Assembly (NCBI RefSeq): GCF_005049105.1
Contig: NZ_SUKA01000001.1
Coordinates: 868,001-932,000, forward strand
Source of the DNA: Sphingobacterium alkalisoli
Lineage (GTDB): Bacteria; Bacteroidota; Bacteroidia; Sphingobacteriales; Sphingobacteriaceae
Reading direction: 5' to 3'
DNA length: 64,000 nucleotides
Shown here: positions 1 through 8,989 of the stretch, piece by piece
Position numbering within the stretch: position 1 is the first letter of the stretch
How the letters are laid out: every line of letters begins with the position of its first letter
Made by a program: the position numbers and the translations under genes
The notes under the pieces: generated by a model
What the model saw: the letters and a program-made list of their open reading frames with translations, nothing else
Databases searched by the model: none
Told to the model about the DNA's origin: nothing

Positions 1-1
1 T

Positions 2-1567
2 ATGAAGAAAATAGGAATCACTTTATTAACAGCTGTCTTAGGAGGAGCTGTCGCAGTAGGAGGCTACAAATTGTTTGAAAACAAGCAAATGGATAATATG
101 TCTTTTGAAGAAAGACAAAAGGTTTACTATGCAAATAATCCTATGGAGGAGATGGTATCTTCTTCGGGAAATCTAGACTTTACGCAAGCCGCCGCAGCGG
201 TTTCGCCAGGTGTCGTTCATATTAAGGTCACGATGACGAGCCGCGGCTCACAACGTGGTGGTGGAGCTTCTCCCTTTGATATGTTCGAGGAGTTCTTCGG
301 TATGCCCCAACAGCGCCGCGCACAACCACGTCAAGCTCAAGCTTCCGGATCTGGTGTGATTATTTCACCGGACGGGTATATTGTCACGAATAATCATGTC
401 GTGGAAGATGCTGATAAAATTGAGGTTCAACTGACGGACAAGCGCACTTTTGAGGCGAAAGTGATTGGTAGAGATGCTAATACGGATCTTGCACTTATTA
501 AAGTCAATGCTACGGGATTGCCATTAGTAAAACTTGGAAATTCAGATAATGTACAGATTGGAGAATGGGTATTGGCGGTAGGGTATCCATTGAGCTTGCA
601 GTCTACGGTAACAGCGGGGATTGTGAGTGCGAAAGGCCGACAAATAGGAATTCTAGGTGAATCACAACAACCTCAGCGCGGTTACGGATATGGTCCTGGT
701 CAAGGACAGGAAGAACAGATTGTAAATACAGCGATTGAATCTTTCATTCAGACTGATGCGGTAATTAATAAAGGTAATAGTGGCGGCGCGTTGGTAAATG
801 CAAAGGGCGAGTTAATAGGTATCAATTCAGCAATCGCTTCACCTACAGGTGTATATGCAGGGTACGGTTTTGCCATTCCTATCAATTTAGCGAAAAAGAT
901 CTTGGACGATTTTAAAGAATTCGGTAGCGTGAAACGTGGATTTGTAGGAGTTAGTTTTAGAGAGGTGTCAGATCTTACCGCAGAACAGAAGAAAGAGTTT
1001 GGTGTTACAGATATTTTAGGTCTGTATGTTTTTGATGCTGTGAAGGGTGGGGCTGCAGAAGCCGCCGGTGTTAAAGAAGGAGATATTATCACTAAGATTG
1101 ATGGAAATGTAATTTATTCTTCATCCGATTTACAAGAACGCGTGGCGCGGTTACGTCCAGGTGATAAAGTTAAAATTACCTACAAACGTGAGGGTAAAGA
1201 ACGGGAAGCAACCATTACATTGAAAGGTGAAGAGGCGAAGGCTAAGGCAGAGGAAGAAGGAACTAGTGCTAGCGCAACGGAGATATATAATAAATTAGGC
1301 GCAAGCTTTATTCCTGCTACTGATGCCCGTAAAAAGGAGCTGGGAATTAGCTCGGGTGTAGTGGTAACACAGGTACATCGAGGTGGTGTTTTTGAATACT
1401 TTGGTGTAGAGAGGGGATTGGTTATTACAGAAATTAATGGTAAACCAGTAAATAATGTGGACGATGTAGAGTCTGCGTTAGGAAATACGAAACGTAATAT
1501 CGTTCGTGTAACAGGTGTGCCAGAAAGAGGTAGCCGAGTAGAGTTTAACGTGCCTATTGAATATTAA
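2..1567 (+). CDS. htrA: HtrA/Deg-family periplasmic serine protease with two PDZ domains
   Basis: Periplasmic ATP-independent protease/chaperone that degrades or holds misfolded envelope proteins. The 521-residue product has an N-terminal hydrophobic signal or anchor (about residues 5-22). A trypsin-like domain follows with the full catalytic triad: His132 in TNNHVV, Asp162 in NTDLAL and Ser260 in GNSGGAL. Two PDZ domains lie at roughly 310-405 and 425-515. Length and order match Do/DegQ proteases. A Gln/Arg-rich loop (about 100-115) precedes the protease core, and a Gly/Tyr/Gln-rich loop (about 222-237) sits where LA loops vary in the family. The ATG is at base 2, so the upstream region is not visible, but the start looks complete. 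A strong terminator follows. Confidence 0.95.
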   Translation: MKKIGITLLTAVLGGAVAVGGYKLFENKQMDNMSFEERQKVYYANNPMEEMVSSSGNLDFTQAAAAVSPGVVHIKVTMTSRGSQRGGGASPFDMFEEFFGMPQQRRAQPRQAQASGSGVIISPDGYIVTNNHVVEDADKIEVQLTDKRTFEAKVIGRDANTDLALIKVNATGLPLVKLGNSDNVQIGEWVLAVGYPLSLQSTVTAGIVSAKGRQIGILGESQQPQRGYGYGPGQGQEEQIVNTAIESFIQTDAVINKGNSGGALVNAKGELIGINSAIASPTGVYAGYGFAIPINLAKKILDDFKEFGSVKRGFVGVSFREVSDLTAEQKKEFGVTDILGLYVFDAVKGGAAEAAGVKEGDIITKIDGNVIYSSSDLQERVARLRPGDKVKITYKREGKEREATITLKGEEAKAKAEEEGTSASATEIYNKLGASFIPATDARKKELGISSGVVVTQVHRGGVFEYFGVERGLVITEINGKPVNNVDDVESALGNTKRNIVRVTGVPERGSRVEFNVPIEY

Positions 1568-1597
1568 TTTTTCATAAATAGTTTATATTGTTAGTAT

Positions 1598-1626
1598 ATG
1601 GCCTTCTTCGGAAGGCCATGTTTTTA
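1598..1626 (+). terminator. Intrinsic terminator after htrA
   Basis: A perfect 9-bp stem (1598-1606 with 1611-1619) closes a UUCG tetraloop flanked by C and G, the most stable tetraloop type. A T-rich run follows at 1621-1627. It lies 31 bases after the htrA stop and separates htrA from the phosphatase gene. Confidence 0.85.
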
Positions 1627-1644
1627 TTTATCTAGTTTTAAGAT

Positions 1645-2085
1645 ATGAGAATTTTGATGGTTTGTCTGGGTAATATCTGTCGCTCACCCCTAGCGCACGG
1701 AATAATGGCACACTTAGCTAAATCAGAAAATTTGCAATGGGAAATTGATTCAGCAGGTACGGGTGATTGGCATGTCGGACAAGCGCCCGATCATCGTTCG
1801 GTGGCTATCGCAAAAAAATATGGCGTGGATATTTCACAGCAGCGGGCGAAACACTTTACCGCCCAGTTGTTTAATAAATATGATCTGATCTTTGTTATGG
1901 ATAGACAGAATTTACGAGATGTGTTAGCACAGGCAAAAAATGATCAGGATAGAGAGAAAGTGAGACTGTTTGTAGATAATGATATTGTGCCGGATCCTTA
2001 TTTTGATGATGCTTTATTTCTACCAGTATATGAAATGGTTGAGAAAAGATGCCTTGAGTTGATTAAGTCTATCTCGAAATCTTGA
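1645..2085 (+). CDS. Low-molecular-weight protein-tyrosine phosphatase
   Basis: Cytoplasmic phosphotyrosine phosphatase of 146 residues, a normal length for the LMW-PTP family. The P-loop CLGNICRS occupies residues 7-14 (CX5R with Cys7 and Arg13), and the general acid is Asp117 in the DPYF motif, so it looks catalytically intact. The ATG at 1645 puts the P-loop at the expected distance from the N-terminus. It is likely its own unit, since a terminator precedes it. The substrate is unknown; members act on tyrosine kinases of capsule synthesis or on arginine phosphate, and neither partner is visible here. Confidence 0.93.
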   Translation: MRILMVCLGNICRSPLAHGIMAHLAKSENLQWEIDSAGTGDWHVGQAPDHRSVAIAKKYGVDISQQRAKHFTAQLFNKYDLIFVMDRQNLRDVLAQAKNDQDREKVRLFVDNDIVPDPYFDDALFLPVYEMVEKRCLELIKSISKS

Positions 2086-2194
2086 TTTTATCAGCCAATT
2101 CGGGATTCTGTTTAACGTTTTTAATTAGTTTACGTTTTTTAACTCGGCATTTTGCCATGTTCATCAAAGATAATTTTTACTTTTGGCTTATTAT

Positions 2195-2542
2195 ATGAAG
2201 ATCGCAGAAGTAAATAGGAAGTGGGAAGAGTTACGCGGCGTTATCGCTGAAAACTTTGATATGGAGCTCCCCGACATGAAAGTAATGCTTTTCCTGATTG
2301 GCGTGCAAGAATTGGGACAAGGCCCTAAAAAGTTTTCGAAGCGCGAGAAGGAAGAGCTTATGCATATCGCGACATGTCGACTGTTTAGTGCTATGGGGTT
2401 TTATGAACTTAAAGGACTTGACGAGGATGGTTGGCCGCACTGGGAATTGGTAAAGCCAGTTCCAAATTATACCTTATTAGAACAGGAAATGATTATGAAA
2501 TCCTTGATTATAGATTATTTCCAAGAGTTAGAAATTATTTAA
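2195..2542 (+). CDS. Conserved hypothetical protein, about 115 residues
   Basis: Small acidic soluble protein with no signal peptide or membrane segment. I do not recognise a named domain, though the style (GVQELGQGPKKFSKREKEELMH region) looks like a conserved Bacteroidota protein. The frame is open from a TTG at 2183, but the ATG at 2195 is preferred (N-terminus MKIAEVNRKW). It sits between the tyrosine phosphatase and a secreted cyclophilin on the same strand, 109 bases after the former. An inverted repeat follows the stop. Coding is supported by length and even codon use, not by a known function. Confidence 0.7.
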   Translation: MKIAEVNRKWEELRGVIAENFDMELPDMKVMLFLIGVQELGQGPKKFSKREKEELMHIATCRLFSAMGFYELKGLDEDGWPHWELVKPVPNYTLLEQEMIMKSLIIDYFQELEII

Positions 2543-2550
2543 TAAATGGG

Positions 2551-2603
2551 GCTATCATGATTTACAAATATTCCGAAGGAATTAGGAGTCAAAGCATGAT
2601 AGC
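2551..2603 (+). other. Nested inverted repeat downstream of the hypothetical gene
   Basis: A perfect 9-bp repeat (2551-2559 with 2595-2603) encloses about 35 bases that contain a smaller hairpin, TTCC-GAA-GGAA. There is no T-run after the outer stem, so it is not a standard intrinsic terminator. It lies between the unknown gene and the cyclophilin gene. Confidence 0.45.
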
Positions 2604-2634
2604 TTCATCACCTTAAAAAGGCGAATTACATCCA

Positions 2635-3393
2635 ATGAAAAAATTAATAACTATCCTCTTTTTGATGGTTGGTAGTGTTGTACATGCACAGAAGCCTACG
2701 CACTATTATGTTAATGTTTCTACCAGTCAAGGTAATGCTATTTTGAAACTGTATAATGAGACACCTAAGCACCGTGACAACTTCGTTAAATTAGCGAAAG
2801 AAGGGTTTTATGATTCGTTACTGTTTCATCGTGTTATTCATAATTTTATGATTCAAGGCGGAGACCCAGAGTCCAGATTTGCGGCGGATCGTGTGCAATT
2901 AGGTAATGGAGGTCTTGATTATAAAATTCCAGCAGAAATCCAATCGGATTTAATCCATAGAAAGGGAACAATCGGTGCTGCGCGAGATAATAATCCGGCT
3001 AAACAGTCTTCTGCTTCACAGTTCTATTTTGTTCAGGGGCGTAAATATTCACAGGGAGGATTAGATTCTTTGGAGCAATTTAGAATGAAAGGTAAAAAGT
3101 TGTCACCTATACAACGACAGGCCTATTCAACTGTAGGAGGAACTCCTCATTTGGACGGGAATTATACAGTTTTTGGAGAGCTTTTAACTGGGGTAGAAAT
3201 CGTGGATAAAATAGCTGTAGTAGAAACAGATTCTTTTGATCGCCCATTAAAAAATGAAAGAATAGCAATGCAATTATTGACACGAAGGGAGGCTATTAAT
3301 TTAGAACGTAAATATAAGGGTTTGCAACCAAGAAATAGTTTTTTTACCAAGTTGCTTGATTCATTTAAATCCAAATATTATACCATCCAGTAA
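2635..3393 (+). CDS. Secreted cyclophilin-type peptidyl-prolyl cis-trans isomerase
   Basis: Catalyses proline isomerisation in exported proteins. The 252-residue product has a clear signal peptide ending near VVHA (residue 18), so it is periplasmic. The cyclophilin core (about 25-215) has the catalytic motif around Arg66 (FHRVIHNFMIQGGDP), the ASQFYFVQG strand and the DGNYTVFGEL stretch. A segment around residues 140-165 (SQGGLDSLEQF to SPIQRQAY) is inserted relative to minimal cyclophilins, and a basic tail of about 30 residues follows the core. The gene stands alone, 92 bases after the preceding gene. Confidence 0.93.
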   Translation: MKKLITILFLMVGSVVHAQKPTHYYVNVSTSQGNAILKLYNETPKHRDNFVKLAKEGFYDSLLFHRVIHNFMIQGGDPESRFAADRVQLGNGGLDYKIPAEIQSDLIHRKGTIGAARDNNPAKQSSASQFYFVQGRKYSQGGLDSLEQFRMKGKKLSPIQRQAYSTVGGTPHLDGNYTVFGELLTGVEIVDKIAVVETDSFDRPLKNERIAMQLLTRREAINLERKYKGLQPRNSFFTKLLDSFKSKYYTIQ

Positions 3394-3530
3394 ATGAAAC
3401 CGAGATGTACACGATGATTGACACACAGTGAATGTGATTTACTTCGAGCTCTCTTAATCACTAAAAAGCAGAGCGGGAGCGAGCTAATGGATACGCTAAA
3501 TGACTTTAAACTTATTAATAAATAAATTAG

Positions 3531-4295
3531 ATGAAAATTGTAACCTACAATGTTAATGGGATACGTGCTGCTCTTAAAAAGGATTGGTTAGGCTGGCTGA
3601 AAATCGTAGATCCTGATATTGTGTGTTTGCAAGAGATAAAAGCGACTGTCGATCAGGTTCCTGAAATACTGTACCTTGAACAGATGGGGTACGAACACTA
3701 TTGGTATCCTGCTCAGAAAAAGGGGTACAGTGGAACAGCGATTTTCACAAAAATAACACCTAATCATATTGAGTATGGTTGTGGTCACGAAGATTATGAT
3801 TTTGAGGGCAGAATGATTCGCGCTGACTTTGACGACATTTCAGTAGTGAGTACTTATTTTCCTTCTGGTACTACCGGAGGCGTGCGTCAGGAGTTCAAAT
3901 ATCGTTTTTTGGATGATTTTAAATCGTATACGGACAAGCTGATAGTCGAAAAGCCTAAATTGGTTATTTCAGGTGATTTTAATATCTGTCATCGTGCAAT
4001 CGATATTCATAATCCGAAATCCAATGCAAATACATCTGGCTTTTTGCCTGCTGAGCGCGAATGGATGGAAAACTTTATCCAATCGGGATTCATTGATACT
4101 TTTAGACACGTTAATCCCGACCCACATCAATATACTTGGTGGAGCTATCGTGCTGGGGCGAGGGCTAGAAATTTAGGTTGGCGTATAGATTATAACATGG
4201 TTTCCCCAGCTTTGTCTCAGCATATCTTTCATGCGGAAATTTTATCCAAAGCCGTACATTCAGATCATTGCCCGGTTGTTTTAGAAGTAAGATAA
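3531..4295 (+). CDS. xth: Exodeoxyribonuclease III (AP endonuclease)
   Basis: DNA repair enzyme that cuts abasic sites and removes 3' blocks. The 254-residue product has the complete EEP-fold active site: Asn7 (YNVNGIR), Glu35 (LQEIK), Tyr109, Asp149 and Asn151 (SGDFN), Trp217-Arg218-Asp220, and Asp245-His246 (SDHCP). Length is typical of ExoA/XthA. The ATG at 3531 is fixed by the MKIVTYNVNG start common to the family. It is transcribed toward the queD-like gene on the other strand, with only 35 bases between the stops. Confidence 0.95.
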   Translation: MKIVTYNVNGIRAALKKDWLGWLKIVDPDIVCLQEIKATVDQVPEILYLEQMGYEHYWYPAQKKGYSGTAIFTKITPNHIEYGCGHEDYDFEGRMIRADFDDISVVSTYFPSGTTGGVRQEFKYRFLDDFKSYTDKLIVEKPKLVISGDFNICHRAIDIHNPKSNANTSGFLPAEREWMENFIQSGFIDTFRHVNPDPHQYTWWSYRAGARARNLGWRIDYNMVSPALSQHIFHAEILSKAVHSDHCPVVLEVR

Positions 4296-4303
4296 AAGAT
4301 GGT

Positions 4304-4335
4304 ATTAAAAAACTGTATATATTCTATTTTTTAAT
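4304..4335. terminator. AT-only inverted repeat between convergent xth and queD
   Basis: A 9-bp stem (4304-4312 with 4327-4335) made only of A and T has an A-run on one arm and a T-run on the other, so it could stop transcription from both sides. It overlaps the stop codon of the minus-strand gene. Low GC makes it weak. Confidence 0.35.
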
Positions 4336-4753
4336 CTATACTATAACTTGCTGAACATTTGCTGGTCTCTTCCACTTTGCAGGAGATTAGTTTTGCAGTT
4401 GTATCTGCCAGTTGATTGGGGCCTACAACTTCGACTAGATATTTGGCAATGTTTTCTGCTGTAGGATTAAAGGGTACAACTACCAAGCTTTCTTTTTGAA
4501 TTTCAAGAAGCTGTTCTAATAACTCGTCCTGTTCCCACATTAAAAATTTGTGATCGAAATGATGTTCTAACCATTCACATAGATGGCTTTTTATTATGGA
4601 GAAATCCAGTACACGTCCGACAGGATCTAATTTAGACGCAGTAATAGTGAAATGGATACGGTAATTATGGCCATGTAAAAATCGACATTTTCCTTCATGG
4701 CCCACTACGCGATGGCCACAGGAGATATCATGATATCTTTCTGCTATTATCAT
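4331..4753 (-). CDS. queD: 6-carboxy-tetrahydropterin synthase (QueD/PTPS family)
   Basis: Converts dihydroneopterin triphosphate to 6-carboxytetrahydropterin, the first dedicated step toward 7-deazaguanine (queuosine). The 140-residue protein has zinc ligands His14, His27 and His29 (HGH), nucleophile Cys23 in the CxxxHGH pattern that marks QueD, the catalytic Asp67-His68 pair, the PTAENIA helix and a C-terminal substrate-binding Glu near 128-129. QueC/QueE/QueF are not in the window. A PTPS-III or other pterin role cannot be excluded. Confidence 0.88.
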   Translation of the reverse strand: MIIAERYHDISCGHRVVGHEGKCRFLHGHNYRIHFTITASKLDPVGRVLDFSIIKSHLCEWLEHHFDHKFLMWEQDELLEQLLEIQKESLVVVPFNPTAENIAKYLVEVVGPNQLADTTAKLISCKVEETSKCSASYSID

Positions 4754-4851
4754 ATGAACAAAGATAGAAACCTATTATCTATTTAAAGTAATTTACACAA
4801 ATTTACGAACCCTATTTCCAAGTGCGACAGGGGCCGTAAATTATAAGTGTT

Positions 4852-6018
4852 TTATTTTATTAATCTTGTAGGTAACTGCTCTATTTTTTCTAGGGATAGT
4901 TGCTGCATAATTTGATAAAGCTGTGCTTTGAAAAGATTGATTGTGTTTTCTCCACCCTCGTCGCCCAAAGCTCCCACTCCATACATAAAGGGGCGACCCA
5001 TAAAATTAAAATCTGATCCAACAGCATGTGCTCTCGCTAAATCTACACCGGAACGAATTCCTCCATCCAGCATAATTTTTGTTTTTTCTTTATACAAGGG
5101 GTTTCCAGCTAATTTGATCAACGAATGGATGGAAGATTCTCCTGCATCGATCTGGCGACCACCATGATTAGAAACAATCACGCCGTCTGCTCCGATTGCA
5201 ATTGCGGCTTGCATATCCTCTTCGGTAGTAATGCCTTTAAGTACCAGAGGTCCTTTCCAAATATCACGAATAGCCTTGACTTTTTCGATATTTACCTTTC
5301 CTGTAAAGGTCTTATTCATGAATTGCCCTAGTTGGGATAAATCCAACCCTTTTTCCATGTAGGGCTTTAATGTAGCAAAGGAAGGAATGCCATGTTGCAA
5401 AGTTTTAATTCCCCAGATAGGGCGGGTCATCGCCTGAAAAATGTTGGAAATATTCATTTTTGGAGGCATAGATAAACCGCTTTTAATTTCCCTGTATCGT
5501 AACCCGAAAGAAGGTACGTCAACCAAAACCACTAATACAGGGCATTCCACATCCGTTAGTCTTTGTAGTATATCGTCCCTCAATCTGTTCTCAGTCGGGT
5601 GGTAAAGTTGAAACCAGGCTTTGCCATCTGAGACCTCAGCAATGCGTTCTATACTACTTGTCGATACAGTACTTAATGTATAAGGGATATCGTGTTTTGC
5701 CGCAGCTTTTGCTAATATCTCTGGCGCATTTGGCCACATTAAGCCCTGAAGCCCAATCGGAGATATACCAAATGGAGCACTGTAACGTCTGCCAAATAAT
5801 TCTACCGACATATCAATATCATCCGCGACATGTAGATATTGTGGCTTTAGTAGAATTTCGTCGAAATCACTTTCATTTCGCATTAAATTCAACTCTTCAT
5901 TACACCCTCCTTCAAGATAATCGAAGGCGAATTTTGGTATTCTCTTTTTTGCCTTTTTTTTCAGATCAACTATAGAAGGATACTGTGATTTATAAGGGAA
6001 ATATATTTTTTTTGACAT
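4852..6018 (-). CDS. FMN-dependent alpha-hydroxy-acid dehydrogenase (L-lactate dehydrogenase-like)
   Basis: Oxidises an L-2-hydroxy acid, probably L-lactate, passing electrons to the quinone pool or oxygen. From the ATG at 6018 the product has 388 residues. Family marks are Tyr34 (FDYLEGG), Lys261, the catalytic SNHGGRQ motif with His285 and Arg288, and the phosphate-binding LDGGIRSG at 318-324. Active-site residues look intact. The open frame extends 10 codons upstream to 6048, but that start lies inside a long inverted repeat, and MSKKIYFPY is the better N-terminus. The repeat covers the 5' region and may control expression. The substrate is inferred from family only. Confidence 0.9.
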   Translation of the reverse strand: MSKKIYFPYKSQYPSIVDLKKKAKKRIPKFAFDYLEGGCNEELNLMRNESDFDEILLKPQYLHVADDIDMSVELFGRRYSAPFGISPIGLQGLMWPNAPEILAKAAAKHDIPYTLSTVSTSSIERIAEVSDGKAWFQLYHPTENRLRDDILQRLTDVECPVLVVLVDVPSFGLRYREIKSGLSMPPKMNISNIFQAMTRPIWGIKTLQHGIPSFATLKPYMEKGLDLSQLGQFMNKTFTGKVNIEKVKAIRDIWKGPLVLKGITTEEDMQAAIAIGADGVIVSNHGGRQIDAGESSIHSLIKLAGNPLYKEKTKIMLDGGIRSGVDLARAHAVGSDFNFMGRPFMYGVGALGDEGGENTINLFKAQLYQIMQQLSLEKIEQLPTRLIK

Positions 6019-6025
6019 GATTATA

Positions 6026-6081
6026 ACATGATAGAGTTTAGCGTACAAATATCATAATATTTATGCTAAACTCTATCATGT
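6026..6081. repeat. 17-bp perfect inverted repeat upstream of the hydroxy-acid dehydrogenase gene
   Basis: Arms at 6026-6042 and 6065-6081 are perfect reverse complements, separated by a 22-base AT-rich spacer. On the minus strand the spacer contains GATATTTG, one mismatch from the TAnnTTTG promoter element, and the inner arm ends 7 bases before the ATG at 6018. No T-run follows either arm, which argues against a simple terminator. It could be an operator pair, a 5'-UTR hairpin, or the end of the small lipoprotein transcript. Confidence 0.6.
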
Positions 6082-6091
6082 ACTATGATGG

Positions 6092-6274
6092 TTATTTATT
6101 TCTTCCACCTGTCATCTTTACAATTAACCAAATAATGAGTGCAACTGCCAGTACAACAACAATTATGCCCGTCCATACACCTGCTTTGAAGATGCCTTCT
6201 ATAACAGAACAGCTAGTAAATAATGTCGTGATCAATGCTAAGATTGAAATAGGGATGATTGAGTGACGTTTCAT
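6092..6274 (-). CDS. Small membrane-anchored lipoprotein, 60 residues
   Basis: The chosen ATG at 6274 gives a signal peptide with lipobox LFTSC (Cys22), a short glycine-containing linker, one strongly hydrophobic segment (about 33-51, VWTGIIVVVLAVALIIWLIV) and a basic end (GGRNK). It resembles small lipoproteins widespread in Bacteroidota whose function I do not know. The open frame extends upstream to 6373, but that extension has no signal character. It is on the same strand and upstream of the hydroxy-acid dehydrogenase gene, separated by the inverted repeat. Confidence 0.72.
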   Translation of the reverse strand: MKRHSIIPISILALITTLFTSCSVIEGIFKAGVWTGIIVVVLAVALIIWLIVKMTGGRNK

Positions 6275-6440
6275 AAGTATGTAATTTTCTTTCTTTTTGT
6301 AATAACATCTTAAATAGCACTTTTGTTTATATCTGGCAGATGAAGTCGCTGTTTCCGGATGATACAAAAGCAAGATCCGAAATTTTAGATGGTTTAGTAG
6401 ACTTACCTTTTTATTATCAGATGAATAAACGGAAGGGGGA

Positions 6441-6471
6441 TAAAAAAATCCCGAAGCTTACACTTCGGGAT
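6441..6471 (-). terminator. Intrinsic terminator of metE
   Basis: A perfect 9-bp stem (6448-6456 with 6463-6471) with a 6-base loop is followed on the minus strand by a run of seven T (6441-6447 read in reverse). It lies about 30 bases after the metE stop codon. Confidence 0.9.
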
Positions 6472-6501
6472 GTTATATTTAATGTTACTAATTCTAAAAA
6501 T

Positions 6502-8814
6502 TTATTCTGCTCTTAAGATTTTTGCAGCTTCAACCATCGACTCTAAAGCTGCTTTAGTTTCTGGCCAAGCACGGGTTTTCAATCCGCAGTCAGGATTTAC
6601 CCAAAGTTGTTCTGCAGGAACTACAGCTTTTGCTTTACGCAATAATTCGACCATCTCCTCTGTACTAGGTACACGTGGTGAGTGGATGTCATATACGCCA
6701 GGGCCAATATCGTTAGGGTATTTGAAATCAGCGGCGAAAGCATCTAATAATTCCATTTGTGAACGCGACGTTTCGATGGTGATGACGTCCGCATCCATTG
6801 CGGCTATATCTTCGATAATGTCGTTAAATTCTGAATAACACATGTGCGTATGGATCTGTGTGTCGTCTTCTACATTAGAAGAAGAAACCCGGAAAGCGCG
6901 AACAGCCCAATTTAAGTAATCTTTTTGATCAGCCTTACGCAATGGAAGACCTTCACGAATAGCTGGTTCATCAATTTGGATAATTTTGATTCCCGCTTTC
7001 TCCAATGCTTGTACTTCATCTAAAATAGCTAAAGCAATTTGGTAAGTCGTTGTCGAGCGAGGTTGATCATTACGTACGAAAGACCATTGTAGAATTGTCA
7101 CTGGACCGGTTAACATACCTTTTACCGGACGTTTGGTCAATGTTTGTGCATATGATGACCAACGTACGGTCATGTCAGCTGGACGGTATACATCTCCATA
7201 AATCACAGGTGGTTTTACACAACGTGATCCGTAAGATTGAACCCATCCGTTTTTAGTAAATGCGTAACCTGCTAATTGTTCACCAAAATACTCTACCATA
7301 TCGTTACGTTCGAATTCTCCATGCACTAATACGTCGATGTCCAATTGTTCTTGCAAGCGGATGGTTCTTTCCGTTTCTTCTGCAATCTCCTTGTCGTATT
7401 GCTCCTGAGAGATAACTCCTTTTTTCAAGTCAGCTCTCCATTTGCGTACATCTTTCGTTTGTGGGAACGAGCCAATTGTAGTCGTAGCAAACGCAGGTAG
7501 ATTAAACTTAGCTTGTTGAGTAGCTTTACGCGTAGGAAAAGGTGATGTGCGTTTTGCATCATCATCTGTGATATCGGCAGTCCGTTGTTTTACTTCGGGT
7601 TTGTGAATTAATGGAGAAGTACGACGGCTTTCAGCAGCAGCTTTGTTTGCCTCAAAACGTTCGGCAGTCTTGGTGTCAACTTCGCCATCAGCTAATGTTG
7701 CTAGATCTTTGACCTCTGCTAGTTTTTGTTTCGCGAATGCTAACCAGTTTTTAACTTCTTTTGGAAGTGATTCTTCATTGTCTTCATTATCCAAGTCGAA
7801 AGGAACGTGCAATAACGAGGAAGAAGGTGCAATCCAAACGCGGTCTTTTCCTAATATATTTACGGCTTGTTTAATTAATATTAACGATTTTTCGTAATCA
7901 TTTTTCCAAATGTTACGTCCTTCTACTACTCCTAGGGAAAGAGTTAGTGTAGCGGGCACTTTAGCCAGTACAGTATCTAACTGCTTTTCACCGCGAACTA
8001 AGTCTAAGTGGAGCGCGTGAACTGGTAGGTTTAATGCAGTGTCTTCATTATCAGCTAACGCCTCAAAATAAGTAGCGACAACTAATTTGATGTCCGGAGC
8101 TGCAGCGGCCAATTTTTCGAACACTTTGCCGTACAATGTACGTGTTGCATCGTCAATATCCAATGCTAAGAAGGGCTCGTCAATTTGAACATATTGCGCG
8201 CCGGCTTCTGCTAATTTTGATAAGATTTCTTCGTAAACAGGTACTAATTTATCGATTAAATCTATGCGATTGAAATCTGTTTCTTTTTCCTTACCAACTA
8301 AGAGGTAAGTGATGGGCCCGATGAGCACAGGTTTTGTTTCAATTCCCAACGATTTAGCTTCGTTATATTCATTTAAGAATTTTTCGGAAATTAACTTAAA
8401 TTCTTGATTTTTAGTAAATTCAGGGACTATATAGTGATAGTTTGTGTCAAACCATTTAGTCATCTCCATTGCTGTGACGTCGACACCTTCCTCTTGGAAA
8501 CCACGAGCCATTGCAAAATATAAATCTAGGTTATATTTGCGGTCGATCTTGTTCAATAGTGAATTATAACGTTCTGGGATTGCACCTACCGTTAAGGATA
8601 AGTCGAGAACTTGATCGTAAAAGGAAAAGTCGTTCGAGGGAATTAAATTAATTCCTGAATCTTGTTGAGTTTTCCAGTTGTTTTCGCGAATAGATTTAGC
8701 CGCTTGTAATAATTCTTCCGCAGAAATTTTTTTAGCCCAATATGCTTCATTGGCTTTTTTTAATTCGCGGAATGGTCCCACTCTTGGGTACCCTAAGTTG
8801 TTGGTAATTAACAT
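6502..8814 (-). CDS. metE: Cobalamin-independent methionine synthase
   Basis: Transfers a methyl group from 5-methyltetrahydropteroyltriglutamate to homocysteine, the last step of methionine synthesis. At 770 residues it is full length for MetE: an N-terminal domain (1-about 400), a linker rich in Lys/Arg/Thr, and the C-terminal catalytic domain. All four zinc/homocysteine ligands are present: His657 and Cys659 (HTHMCYS), Glu681 and Cys743 (NPDCGLK). The N-terminus [21 protein letters not shown] is typical and fixes the ATG at 8814. A SAM-I riboswitch precedes it, so expression should fall when S-adenosylmethionine is plentiful. It is a single-gene unit with its own terminator. Confidence 0.97.
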   Translation of the reverse strand: MLITNNLGYPRVGPFRELKKANEAYWAKKISAEELLQAAKSIRENNWKTQQDSGINLIPSNDFSFYDQVLDLSLTVGAIPERYNSLLNKIDRKYNLDLYFAMARGFQEEGVDVTAMEMTKWFDTNYHYIVPEFTKNQEFKLISEKFLNEYNEAKSLGIETKPVLIGPITYLLVGKEKETDFNRIDLIDKLVPVYEEILSKLAEAGAQYVQIDEPFLALDIDDATRTLYGKVFEKLAAAAPDIKLVVATYFEALADNEDTALNLPVHALHLDLVRGEKQLDTVLAKVPATLTLSLGVVEGRNIWKNDYEKSLILIKQAVNILGKDRVWIAPSSSLLHVPFDLDNEDNEESLPKEVKNWLAFAKQKLAEVKDLATLADGEVDTKTAERFEANKAAAESRRTSPLIHKPEVKQRTADITDDDAKRTSPFPTRKATQQAKFNLPAFATTTIGSFPQTKDVRKWRADLKKGVISQEQYDKEIAEETERTIRLQEQLDIDVLVHGEFERNDMVEYFGEQLAGYAFTKNGWVQSYGSRCVKPPVIYGDVYRPADMTVRWSSYAQTLTKRPVKGMLTGPVTILQWSFVRNDQPRSTTTYQIALAILDEVQALEKAGIKIIQIDEPAIREGLPLRKADQKDYLNWAVRAFRVSSSNVEDDTQIHTHMCYSEFNDIIEDIAAMDADVITIETSRSQMELLDAFAADFKYPNDIGPGVYDIHSPRVPSTEEMVELLRKAKAVVPAEQLWVNPDCGLKTRAWPETKAALESMVEAAKILRAE

Positions 8815-8887
8815 ACTATTTTCCCTATTTATTTTTTACTTGTAAAAAAAATTTGCTAGTAGAGAAGGAGACTTGGATCAGTTTCTT

Positions 8888-8989
8888 CAGCTTATCTTTC
8901 CCCTTTCGGAGTAGAATGTAGCACCTTGTCAAGAGACAGGTTGCTAAGGCTTCAACGGGTCTAGTCCCTCTGCCTTTCTCTATAAGCGC
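8888..8989 (-). promoter_or_regulatory. SAM-I riboswitch (S-box leader) of metE
   Basis: Read on the minus strand, this leader has the S-box core: a P1 5' arm CTTAT (8986-8982), the AGAGGGA-CTAGACCC block, GAAGCC-TTAGCAACC, a P3/P4 region with GGTGCTA, and the closing ATAAG (8895-8891) that pairs with the 5' arm. The order and spacing match the SAM-I aptamer. It ends about 74 bases before the metE start. A T-run before the start could belong to a terminator, but I could not pair a convincing stem, so the mode (transcription or translation) is open. Confidence 0.9.

Noticed and set aside
748..1092. Open frame on the minus strand within htrA
   Set aside because: Antisense shadow of a clear HtrA coding region, with no homology or start signal.
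2431..2616. Open frame overlapping the end of the hypothetical gene
   Set aside because: Different frame, low-complexity translation, and it runs into the nested inverted repeat.
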